Of a stretch of DNA of 64,000 nt, positions 32,803-43,399 are shown in pieces (position 1 is the stretch's first letter; every line of letters begins with the position of its first letter). Source of the DNA: Agriotes lineatus (Eukaryota; Arthropoda; Insecta; Coleoptera; Elateridae). A model generated the notes under the pieces. It was not told the DNA's origin and did no database searches. It worked only from the letters and a program-made list of their open reading frames with translations. The stretch is taken from the NCBI GenBank assembly GCA_940337035.1, contig CALNHX010007415.1, positions 1-64,000 on the forward strand. The letters are read 5' to 3'. The translations under genes and the position numbers were made by a program.

Positions 32803-33512
32803 CAGTGTTGCCAGAGGTCCTCAAAAAATTGTACCACGCGGTATTATTACAATAATTAAAGGAAAAAAAACATAACACTAAACACTATGTTTGTAGTATT
32901 AATGTTTATTTATAAAGCTGGTATGACACGATAATAAACTTCTGCGAAAATGTATTCTTTTCGCAAAAAATTAGTATCGTGTCTTATTAGCTTAAGATTA
33001 TATTTTGCCATTAATAAAGAGTTGCACGTTTCGGGCAATAGGCGATTTCTAGTTTTTGTTTTTATTAAATTTAATACCAAGAAAATTCTTTCAGCGGAAG
33101 CGCTGGTGTGTGGCAATGACAAAATATTAAAGGCGAATTCACGTAGTTACTAAATGTCTTTTCATTAGCTGAGTTTTTAAAAGTATTTAATTCGAACCAG
33201 AAGTTGGAAAATTCTAATTCTCTTAATTTCTCTTTTACCTCTCTGACAAATTGCATAATTCTCTTGCGTCACTTGCAGTTTCCCCTTCCTTGAGATTTGG
33301 TATTAAATGAGGATACTGTACGAAATAAATAAGATTTACGCCGGATTTTGTCTACCAATTCCGCTTTGGCTGGCTGATCTGCTAATTTATTTTTGAGAGT
33401 TTCGTCTAATAATGAGGATGAAAATGTACCAGAAATATTAAAAATGTAATTTTGTACAAACGGTTTCAAAATGTACCAGATTCATAGAATTATACCAGGT
33501 CTGGCAACGCTG
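32803..33512 (-). mobile_element. Internally deleted hAT element with 6-of-8 matching TSD
   Basis: Ends CAGTGTTGCCAGA and, reversed, CAGCGTTGCCAGA, a common hAT TIR form. The flanks GCGTGCAA (32795-32802) and CTGTGCAA (33513-33520) agree at six of eight bases. It holds minus-strand pieces of a hAT C-terminus and lies immediately 5' of the THAP exon. Confidence 0.85.
32910..33470 (-). pseudogene. hAT transposase C-terminal fragment
   Basis: Frames at 33269-33469, 33071-33256 and 32910-33122 form one decayed sequence. The last contains SLPHTSASAERIFLVLN and then KTKTRNRLLPETCNSLLMAK, the hAT dimerisation motif in which SAER(I/S)F is the most conserved. A frameshift separates 'ILCHCHTP'-type sequence from the LPHTSASAERIF frame. 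The catalytic Asp residues and the BED finger are deleted. Inactive; it could only have been mobilised by another hAT copy. Confidence 0.85.
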
Positions 33513-33599
33513 CTGTGCAACCGCCAATATCAAGAACCCTCCCACTGTAGCTACTGCACATAGGCTACGAGTGGAAATGTTGGGACCTTGGAAATGTTC

Positions 33600-34700
33600 T
33601 GGATTATTATAGGGGTATGATAATCATACTGTGTACTACTCGCGCGAAGAAAGCAGCTACCATAGGAATAGAGTAGGAATAATTGTAGCGAAAGAGATAG
33701 ATAAGTGTACCAAATCTGTAGTATATGAATCGAATAGTCATTATAATTCAGCTAAACTCCATAACTTTTAAAATCAATATACCTAATTCAAGTATACACA
33801 CCAACCGCTAGGAGTACAGAAGAGTAACTGAAATAATTGTATGAGGACATCAGAAGTGATACGTAAAAACTTAAAAGAGATATAATTGTATTGCCTATTC
33901 AAAGGTTGGCAAGAGAAAAGAGGATAACATAATTAGTGACTTTAGTCTAGACACAAGAAATAAAAGACATCGATTTATTGAATTTTTCAAAGAAATCAAT
34001 TTTGTGTAATGAATAACTTGTATAAGTTACCTGAAAGACGTTTATACACGTTAACATTTTCGGATGACTTAACTAATAACATATCCAGGAACCAAATCTA
34101 CCATTTCATTAAAATAAAAGATTCAAAAACTGTTAAATGTGCAAAAACCGAAGAAAATATAAGCGAATCCCAATTTGGTTTCCACACAACCTAGTAACTC
34201 AAAAATTTCTATTTGGCATAGAAGCTTTAGTGCAACACACGTTAACAGAAATGTGTATTTATGCTTTATAGATTTTGAAGAATCGTTTGATAAAGTAAAA
34301 CACCACAGAATCATAGAAATTTTACAAAATATTGGTATCGATGAAAAACACCTGACAACAAACAGCTAATGTCAACGAATTTCTCAGGAAATGTTGAAAT
34401 CAAGCCTGGTGTGGGAAAACGATGTATCCTATCTGCACTGTTTTTCAATCTCTATTTAGAAGCCATATTCTAAAAGCACTAAATGATTGTTCATGCAGTA
34501 TAAAGATCAATGGAGTTCACTTAAATAACCTTAGATATGCCGACGACACGGTACTGATAGTCAGCGACCCAGAACAACTACAATATCTTCTTGACAACAT
34601 AACGGATGAACGTAGCAAATATGGTCTGAAACTCAATCACAACAAAATCAATTATATGGTTGTCTGCAAGGAATCAATATACATTACACCAATTTGAGAG
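33600..34700 (+). pseudogene. LINE fragment with endonuclease and RT, RTE-like
   Basis: In order on the plus strand, across frameshifts: NRVGIIVAKEIDK (about 33680-33715); then FSLDTRNKRHRFIEFFKE at about 33945-34000; NNLYKLPERRLYT with NQIYHFI, typical of the end of the LINE endonuclease; SQFGFH; CFIDFEESFDKVKHHRI (RT motif A with catalytic Asp); a remnant of the RQGC block (KRCILSALFFNLYLEA); and RYADDTVLIV (motif C with the Asp pair). There are at least four frameshifts and stops near 34195, 34367 and 34475. The 5' part is truncated near 33600. Known role: target-primed reverse transcription. It may be the same clade as the endonuclease start at 28128, but they are separate insertions. Confidence 0.85.
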
Positions 34701-36077
34701 TGAGTTTTTGCTATAACAATCTGAAAACGAGTAAATCAGCCCAACAAGATATACATCACCGGAATGGTGTTACGATTCATTTGCGCCGCCTTCCAATTTC
34801 GCGTTCAGTAGTATTCATTTCGCATTGTTACGTATCTCCTAGCGCGGATGTCTGTGAGTATGCCGTTTGTAATTCCCGCGCTACTCCACGCCTCCTTTTT
34901 TGGTCTCGTGTAGATAAGTTCTAAGAACTGACATTTGTTTCGAGACGCTTTCTTTCCAACCTCGCTAGCGAAACGATTAAATGCCGCGGTAGCAGTTAGA
35001 ATTTCGGAGGATTAATTTTGGACTGCCGTTAGTTTCGATGGTATTCATATGAGCCTACACCTTGAAGTGGATTTTCTAGTCTGCGAATTTCGATATGAGG
35101 AAAGCTTGACTTCCACGCCGTTGGCTATTACTTTATTGATGTATTACAAATTGTGAGTATTAATTTTAATTTTTGTCTGAGGTACCTCATGCTATTACTG
35201 CTAAATTTGCCAGATATAATTAGTTGTAGCAAGTAATATTGTGGCTACCTACGATTCTGATGGTGGACCTATAATTTGTGACATTTATACGTACTGTGAT
35301 CCTGAATTTTTGTCAATTATACTGTGATTATGTCAACTATGGGGTTTAATTTAGTTACGGCTGCCTATCGTATTTGAAGCTCCCCTTTCAAGAATCGTGT
35401 TTGTGCATTTTGAGTTTATAAATTCTCGTTGAACACCTAGGTGCACTTGGTCTATGTAATACAAAAAAAATTCGTTGCCGCACTGGGCATTTATATCTCT
35501 TACTTCGTTCTACCGACTATTCTGCTAAAAACCTGTACGGCTCCTTCGACTGAACTGGCATGGCGGTTGGAAATTGCACCCGAGTGTAATTTTCTGAAAG
35601 AATAACCAATGAATTAAATTAGCTAACAATAGGGAAAATCATTACTCGACATTAAAAACCTTCAATTCAAAACTGATTACGCCACAGCATCCTCATAAAA
35701 AAAAGTTTCTGAAGAATGCAGAAATTACTTTTCTCTATTTCCATAAATAAGGAAGATATAGCCACAAGGCAAAGGGTAGAAAAATCGAACTTTCGCTTAC
35801 AACTCAAAACAAAAGATGATAGCCGATTCTGATTTGCACTATTAAAAAAGAGATCCAGGATGGGGGGGGGGGGGGGTCCATTTTGCCGTATTTTCTATGG
35901 TTATCGAAATTTCCTATGAAAACTTTATCTTGGAGTAGACTTCCGATACTCTGTATCTGTGTAATAAATTTAAGTATTAAGTTGAATGTATGTTGTGGTC
36001 ATAAAAATTGATAGATCAGGTTAAAAATTAATGCCGCCGCTGCACTTTATCTACGCGAAAAATAAGTTTGAAAACTC
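34701..36077. other. No gene; possible LTR-like segment and a G15 tract
   Basis: TGTTACGTATCTCCTAGCG near 34827 resembles the start of some gypsy-type LTRs, but I find no matching end or duplication, so I do not call a solo LTR. A run of 15 G residues lies at 35862-35876. Confidence 0.3.
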
Positions 36078-36840
36078 GTGCGGGTTCAAGTTCGGGGTAG
36101 TAGATCAGTGGTTAATCAGCTACCATCAAGCACAGAGGTTGTGGGTGATTTTGAGCTTGACCGTTACGCAAATGTAGCTGCCTGGAAGCATCGACATATC
36201 TTGAAGGCAACTTTGACTACGTCGCATACAAATTATCCACCGATATCCTACCAAGCTGAAATTCGTTTCCGCCTCGTTGTGTTGCCGTGGAATTTCATTG
36301 CGATCGCTGTTGCATACTTTAGGAAGTTCAAATTGTTCCACCAACGCTGTGTATACCGACGCTGTGTCCCAACGCAATCCTGGAAGAACTTCTCGTTTCC
36401 AGTGTGCGATTGCTAGTAGTCAATCTATAAACTGTCGATATTCATTCTTTATTCGATCGCCCTTAATTATTGCACCCAGCTAAGTTTGTTGCGGCCTCGC
36501 TTTGCAGCTGTGACCGGTGACAAACTGATGTTGATGAATGTTATCTGAATAGAGAAAAATAGCGGGTAGTTTCCCGTATACTTGAAATTAAGCTTTCCAG
36601 AAATCCGGACGCAAGTCATATCTTGGAGCCGAGTACGTGCTTCCGTTGCAGACTGTGGAATTTTTCATTCTCAGCAGACTTCAGGTGGCGACCATAAAAA
36701 TAATACGAATTAATCCCCGCATCTGCCCAGGTATAATTTGTTTTGATTGTTGCAAGATAGCCTTTTTTCAGACTACGAACAACCCTTGCCATAGAGTTGA
36801 TTGGAGCACATTTTCCCCCTTTAACAATATACCGCAATAA
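36078..36840. other. Unassigned region, locally open on both strands
   Basis: More balanced base composition than its surroundings, with 60-112 residue frames on both strands (for example 36078-36416 plus, 36126-36377 minus, 36616-36837 minus). None carries a motif I recognise. It may be an old retroelement fragment on the minus strand. Confidence 0.25.
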
Positions 36841-37163
36841 TCTTCATATATAAACATGGCGTCATGCATGCGTACTGTACACGTCAGGTAGATTCATTTT
36901 ATATCTCTAAAAAAGCAGGCTAGTACGACAAATTTAGTATTTCACAAATATTTAAATACTTATAAGGACTTAAATACCTAGCAGTGTTAGAAATAATATA
37001 TGCTCATTAAGCACGTTTAAGTATAATTTAAGAGAGAACTTGATGCCTGCTCAAAGAGCGAGTAAGGGTTAATGGTTTCTGACGATTTGTTCCAGTGTAT
37101 AGTTATTCTTATGTTTAACTTTTTTGCAGTTCATATGTTTTCAAATTTATTTCTGTATATTAT
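36841..37163. other. AT-rich DNA, no gene recognised
   Basis: No repeats with partners in the window and no motif-bearing frame. Confidence 0.4.
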
Positions 37164-38030
37164 TACTTCCCTCGTCTAAAAGACGAAGGGAGTATTGTAA
37201 TCGCGAAAGAATCGCCTGCGATTTCTCCAGATCTTCAAGTTTCAGGGTCCCTAGATGACGAAATACAGGTTTTCTCAATTCTGCCTGTCTGCCTGCCTGT
37301 CCGTTTATCTGTCTGTCTGTCTATCTGTCTGTCTGTTGGCGGTATAACTCTAACTCAACAACTATTTATTGGAGCAAGCCGGGAAATCGAGAAAATGTCA
37401 GACAAATATATACAGGGTGAGCACAATGAAAAAATTTAATTTGTTTATTTTTTCATTTAACTTAGCAATAAATACAAGTAAAGATTTGTACATAGCCCAG
37501 GCTTATTCTTGCCAAAAATTAGACCCAACCGATACAGGATAAATGTTGTACGATACAAAAAGGAACAAAGAATTAATCGTTACGTTAAATATAGCTGCAA
37601 CGCAGGAATTCGAGAGGTCGCAGTGGCTGTTTTAGTGAACGCACGCTTTATTCGTAACTACCGTCAAACAAATAAATCAAATGCCAGGCTCGTTTGCATG
37701 CGCGGAATTCGAGTCGCATCAACGGTATATTTTTATTTTTGCATTAACTAATACACAAGAGGGTAACAATTTGCACATAGTTCAGACTTTACTCTTGACG
37801 AAAAATGTTTCTTCAGAAATATCATATTTTTGACCAATAAAGGCATAACGAGAAAAGGTTATATTTAAAGCAGCCAGGACGCACGTACTCAAGAAGTGCT
37901 TTGTAGCGCAAATACGAATAGCCATCGCATACGCATCCGCCTGTCATTCGAATTCGACCAGCGGTAATGTTTTTTAATTGAAAATTTATGTAAATTATTA
38001 GAAACGTGAAGATCTTCTTACCCATAGCTT
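37164..38030 (+). mobile_element. Hairpin/GTCT repeat, copy 3, with about 280-bp internal direct repeats
   Basis: Opens with a strong hairpin, ACTTCCCTCGTCT, then AAAA, then GACGAAGGGAGT (37164-37192), followed by ATTGTAATCGC. The GTCT/CTGC microsatellite lies at 37283-37338, followed by TTGGCGGTATAAC. Downstream, two diverged direct repeats start near 37468 and 37755: TTTGTACATAGCCCAGGC against TTTGCACATAGTTCAGAC, each followed by an Arg/Ala-codon-like stretch with GAATTCGA. The hairpin arms differ in sequence from copies 1 and 2 but occupy the same place. Non-coding. Confidence 0.65.
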
Positions 38031-38539
38031 CATTTGATTTTTAAATTATTTATTGTCACAATGTCCACTTACGAGGGAAGTTCCGGGTAAAGCCCTTTAC
38101 AGACTTTTTTGTTATGTAATAACTATTGATCAAATAAAGGTATGAAAATGAGTGTCATTTATAGGTAATATAGGTACTATGAGAACAAGGTCCTTAATTT
38201 TTATTGGTCTGAGAAACTTTAATTCAGAATATTTCCATTACCGACACAGAAGCTAAAAGCCCTTAGATATTTTTATTTCATTATTATAATTTTATCGCAT
38301 TTAAAGTCGATAGGCTTAAAGTGTAAAAGATTATTATAAATAAGTCTGAATACATTACTATTTTTAAAGCTTTTTTCCACAGACGTGATTTTAAACTGTT
38401 TCCAAGGGTCATATGCGGCGTGCTTTATGTTGTCTATAAAACACGCCATTCCATTTAAAGCACGGAGTACTTTAAGAGGTTATAAAACCTTATTTGTGAA
38501 GATTAAAAGTACAGTTATTAAATCGGACCGACTTGTATG
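38031..38539. other. No gene recognised
   Basis: AT-rich. Nothing identifiable before the minisatellite. Confidence 0.4.
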
Positions 38540-38969
38540 CGGAGCCCCGAGTGCCCGATTGGAGAGGGGCGGAGCCCGATGGCCCCCTTGGAGAGGGGTG
38601 GAGCTCCAAGAGCCCCCTTGGAGAGGGGCAGTACCCTGAGGGCCCCCTTGAAGAGGGGCCGAGCCCCGAGGGCTCTCTTGGAGAGGGGCGGAGCCCGATG
38701 GCCCTCTTGGAGAGGGGCGGAGCCCGATGGCTCTCTTGGAGAGGGGCGGAGCCCGATGGCCCCCTTGGAGAGGGACGGAGCCCCGAGGGTACCCTTGGAG
38801 AGGGGTGGAGCTCCAAGAGCCCCCTTGGAGAGGGGCCGAGCCCTGAGGGCCCCCTTGGAGAGGGTTCTAGCCCTGAGGGCCCCCTTGGAGAGGAGCGGAG
38901 TCCCGAGGGCCCCCTTGGAGAGGGGGGAGCCTCGAGGGCCGCTTTGGAGAGGGGCGAAGCCCCGAGGGT
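38540..38969. repeat. 30-bp GC-rich minisatellite, second array, about 14 units
   Basis: The same unit as 12838-13546 (GGGGCGGAGCCC with CCCCTTGGAGAGGGG). Frames of 147 and 173 residues run through it in two plus-strand phases and one of 108 in minus. All are products of the 30-bp period and I do not call them genes. A palindrome (39012-39124) and a palindrome-headed element (39170-39628) follow at once. Confidence 0.9.
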
Positions 38970-39011
38970 ATTTAAGCTAACAAACTCCTCGGCTGTAGAA
39001 AAAATATTGAA

Positions 39012-39124
39012 GCCAACTCGTGTTTTACAGTTTAAAAATCTCGGTCGATCATAAAATTCTCGCTTCGCTCGAATTTTAACATGATCGACCTCGATTTTTA
39101 AATCCTCTGTAAAACACTAGTTGC
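39012..39124. repeat. Near-perfect palindrome, arms about 55 bp (j)
   Basis: GTGTTTTACAG pairs with CTGTAAAACAC, GGTCGATCA with TGATCGACC, and AAAATTC with GAATTTT around the centre TCGCTTCGCTCG. It resembles the head palindromes of the dispersed family but lacks the AATAGTA start and the T-run-led inner repeat. Confidence 0.85.
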
Positions 39125-39169
39125 CTTAATAGCTATAACATCAGCACACATTTTAATTATAAAAACTAT

Positions 39170-39628
39170 AATAGTATATTATGTATCAAGTTTTATAAAC
39201 GTCATTTTAGTCACGAGTTTTATTAATCACGAGCGAAGCGCAGCGGAGCGAGTGTTTAATAAAAGAGTGACTAATAAGTTTATAAAACGAGTTGCATACT
39301 ATACTTTTTCTACGACCACAAAATTAGAGAATATAACATCATATTATTTCATAAAAATTTTGACATTTATTATATTAGGTTAAATTATGCTTGACAAACG
39401 TCAAAGTGACGGTTGAAAACTAACTTGATTTTAGTTTTGCTGTGGCTAACAAAGCAAATACTATTTGAACCTAACTTCACCCCATGACTAAAACATCATT
39501 GCCAACTTCAGCTCATGACTAAGAGGCTCTTTAGTCATAGGTTATGAAGGCATGATTAAAAGGTCACTTAGCGACGTGTATGTTAGTACCTATGTTAAAT
39601 GGCATTTTAGTTACAGGAGTAGAAAAAA
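39170..39628 (+). mobile_element. Palindrome-headed element, copy a
   Basis: Starts AATAGTATATTATGTATC. The palindrome at 39170-39304 pairs GTTTTATAAAC with GTTTATAAAAC, TAGTCAC with GTGACTA and TTTTATTAA with TTAATAAAA. Its centre is GAGCGAAGCGCAGCGGAGCG, and it ends GCATACTATAC. Then comes TTTTTCTACGACC; the element ends GGAGTAGAAAAAA, its inverse. Length 459 bp. Non-coding. Confidence 0.85.
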
Positions 39629-40754
39629 TTAGTTACTACTGTCAAGGTTACAAACCTACATAGCGATAGCTGGAGTAGGTGTGGTTAACGTCCATAAACA
39701 AAATTTGTCACAGAGGAATATCGCGGTGTCATCATAAAGATTGATATCGCGAATTTTGTGGTTGGCTTTAACCCAATTTCTAGAGCTGCATTTTTATAAC
39801 CGCCGTAATGTATCTCCCTAAACGAATTCTGTTGGATTTAGGTTTTATTATTAGTAGCCGTATTTAGTGGCTCTAGCTTCAATCATTAATCTTTGCGGTT
39901 TGTAAAATTCCCCGTTTATCGAGTTAATAACGCCAGGGATAGCATCTCTAATAGGTAGCATTTCTGGCTTTTTCCTTCGTGCTTAAACGAAATGGAGTTC
40001 GAAATTAAGAGCGAGAACATTTCGCTTTGGCTAATTAAAAATTTGTTTAACGAGTTGGGCGAAAGAAATTGACGAAATGTCAGAACCAATGGCGATAAAC
40101 GTGAATAATCTCAAAATTACGAAAGCAGGCGCTGAGCACGGTAATGGGCTGTAAATTAAGAAGCTTACAGGGCTACCAGTCGCGAAAACCACAAATCTAG
40201 ATTAAAAAATAATTATTCCCAGGCATGCAACGACACTTAATTATTCTGCAGACTTCAAAATGTGTCACGTTAAGGTTCAAGAAATTATATTTGTAATTAC
40301 TAGTTTAACACTTTGTCACGTAAATAAAGCCCTCGAATGTGCTTTACCTGCCATAAGCATCTGGAATGTGCAGTGGGTTAATTGCTGAATTATGACAACA
40401 CCATAAGGCAACGTTGTATGTACAAATTCCACTAACATATGGTGACAATATTCGTGATGGCTCCCAGCTATTTTATGAATGCTTAGTTTGTTTTGTTAGT
40501 GCTACCACCTATAGCACAAAGCTATGAAGTAAAAGCGAGTATAAAAGGTTCCTGTTACAAGTATTTTTAGTCAAGATTGACAACAGAAGTACGTTGAAAT
40601 ATACTAGTAATAAATCGTTTATTGTACGATAACGACAATGTGCGTAAAAGACCCATATGCTATATATGTAAATTAGCTGCGAAGTAAACAGTCACAAGAA
40701 ACAAATACCAGTATGTATTCAGTATTAAGTAGTCGTTTATTCAACGAACAGAAA
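39629..40754. other. No gene recognised
   Basis: 39700-40250 has no TE similarity, balanced composition and no long frames. It could be unique non-coding host DNA (intronic or regulatory), which cannot be tested from one sequence. Confidence 0.35.
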
Positions 40755-41157
40755 TATACCGGGTGTCCGTTTTCAAAGTCGAACATAGGCGATTAACATT
40801 GTATTGAACGATTTTGCCAATTCCTGCTCGCCAATTCAACTTACAGGGAAGATAATGGTATCAATGGAAAGATAAAATTATTGCGCATCAAATGATACTA
40901 ATAATAATATTCAAGGTGCGATTTTTGTTTTAAAATACTAATTTAAAACTTGGGAAATTTTAAATATGACATGCCTTGCTTTTCATGTTCGATAGCATTT
41001 GTCAAAAAAATTGGTAATTAGTTGGCTTAAATCAGGTATTTTCTGTCAACGTCTGTTAAAATTATCTACAGAAAAATGAATTATTTCAATAAAGAACGAG
41101 TGAATGCACTAATGTTAATTCCCTATGTTCGACTTTGAGAATGGACACCCTGTATAT
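40755..41157. mobile_element. MITE with about 35-bp TIRs and TA flanks
   Basis: Left TATACCGGGTGTCCGTTTTC, then AAAGTCGAACATAGG. Right end is the complement, CCTATGTTCGACTTTGAG, then GGACACCCTGTATA. About 400 bp, interior non-coding. Confidence 0.88.
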
Positions 41158-43399
41158 GCAACACAATAATTTGAATATACCTCGTCGGCGAAAAAAGCGA
41201 CGCACGTTAAAACAATGACTGTATTCCTGATTTGTAAATAATAGTAATCAGCCGGACCTTCAGGAAAACGCCGACCAGCCATGTTGCATTCTAAATGAGT
41301 ACATACAGAAAGAAACCTTTGGTCTACCGTTAAGAGGTCTAGGATTCAACCAATGGAAGTCGATCGCTTAGAGAAATCTTACCCCAAAGATTTTAATGGG
41401 CTCGAAGAACAATCCCTACATTTCTTACAACAGAAATTATTTGCAGAGGGTGTAACATACATGGCGGTCTGTATATGCATTGTCATATAATGCTCACGAC
41501 AATACTTTCGTGTAGTAATATTAGGAGTCTATACATACATTGGTGCCACGAAGTTGAACTGAAGTTCTTTTAAACACAGCGGTTTTTAAATGCAACATTT
41601 TTATAGGTAAAGAAAACAGAATTACACATAATCGAAAAAATATAAATGTACCTCAGTCTAGCGAAAACAAAGTAACAGATGGGAAGAGTATTAGGAGTAT
41701 TTTATTTTGAATGAGCAGAAAATATAGTAGAGTGCAGTTTGACAGTGAAATGGACGAAAATTTGAGCTTTAGCTCACTCGCAGAAATCGACAGCAAAATA
41801 CCTCGAAATATATCGAAGAGGCAACCTTTTTAATACTAAGAAATACTACAAAAGTTATATGGTGTGATAAAACAAGATTCGTAGAAAAGGTTGATATTAG
41901 AAGTGGATCATGACCCGGAGAAGTGATTGCGATAAAACAAAACAGAATAAATTCTGAAGCCATATAGTCAGATTGGAGGGTGTTACCGACAATCCCTTAA
42001 CGAAGTCCGGTTATTCAGTGGGGAAATAACTGTACCTTGGAAGATACGGGGATAATTCCTGTTATTTTGGTATGCCACCTAATGGACTAGATGCCACTGA
42101 TGAACAAGGACAAGTACACGGTTCTCGACGGAAGAAATTTACGTAGTTTCGCAAGCGATATAATAAAAGCTTCTCTAGAACTTCGTCGAGATGCAAAATC
42201 GTTGCGAAACGATCGACTGATGCGTCAGTGGCACGGATTATATACAGGGCCTAGCGGGACAACATGGGTGCCTTTTAATGCATCCGACCGTAGGTCGATA
42301 TGAAATTCCAAAAAAACTGAAAAACGAGATGCGATCCGGAATTTGAGATACATAGGCTGCTTTTTGGAGAGCTGGATATATCCGACAATCGTCGTAGTTT
42401 GCCTAAATCGGCACGGTAAAGCTTTCCCAAACAGCTATAATCACGGAACAATGGTAATCAATGACGAACAACCTCTCCGCTTGAAGTTAATTACTAGACT
42501 GCCAATTGGTTCCCTTGTTGACAAAGATACTTCTTCTCTATGTTTGCCAAAGCAATGGCGGTGGACATTTTCAAACAAACAGTACGAAAATTAAAAAATA
42601 GCTATTATTAAAAAACAGAGTGAGCGATAATTAAAGGAAGATACAGAAGAAGATAGCTTTTTATCGAGAAGGCGATTAAAAAAGTTGAATGTCAGAGAGT
42701 AGAAGAACGAAGCAATAATGGAGAAGCAGATCGAAAAAAAATGCGAATGAAGTCATAGACAACAAAGACCGATCGTGTCAGTTTTTTATACATTGTTGAA
42801 ATTGTATCTGTCGCCAGGCAACTCTATAATGCATTACTTCGAGTATTTCAATCGATACGCGTGAACAGCAGCGACGACCTTGAAATTCGTGTAAAAACTA
42901 TATCCAATAAAATGTTACTTTCGATAAGAAAATAACTCTCAGAGAATTCTCATCGATGCAACCAGCCTTACTCCATAGTTTGATTAAAGAAGGTGTATCT
43001 GATGTTCTACTCCTTATAAATTTTTTTACAAAATTCTATCCGGCGTATCTGCATTCATCTTTGTTTTCATAACTTATATTATTCAAACCTACTCAACAAA
43101 TTATACAAGTATTAATTAACACATGCCACAGTGCATTTCAAGTAAAATTAAAGAATAGTGCAGTGCAATTACTGGAGAAAAATGGTCATAATGAAACTGG
43201 ACGGAATATTTCACTAATTTAATCTTATTTTGATGTATTCGGGGTTGGCTAGTATGATCAATCATTCATTCTTTATTATGTGCCAATATTACTAATCGCC
43301 TTTCCAAATATAGGGTCAATATATACATACCGTGCAGCACTGATACATACCTACATACATACATGTCCTGTCCTCTTGCACCCTAAGGTGTAGAGGTTG
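41158..43399. other. No recognised gene; broken frames at about 41700-42600
   Basis: Plus-strand frames at 41712-41830 (starting MSRKYSRVQFDSEMDE), 42091-42303 and 42343-42594 are more coding-like in composition than their neighbours and could be one decayed gene. I recognise no motif and will not assign a family. Confidence 0.25.

Noticed and set aside
34827..35600. Solo LTR starting TGTTACGTATC
   Set aside because: No matching end, target duplication or second copy in the window.
38490..39054. Repeat-protein frames of 108-173 residues
   Set aside because: Same minisatellite effect as at 12838-13546; the longest frame simply runs out into palindrome j.
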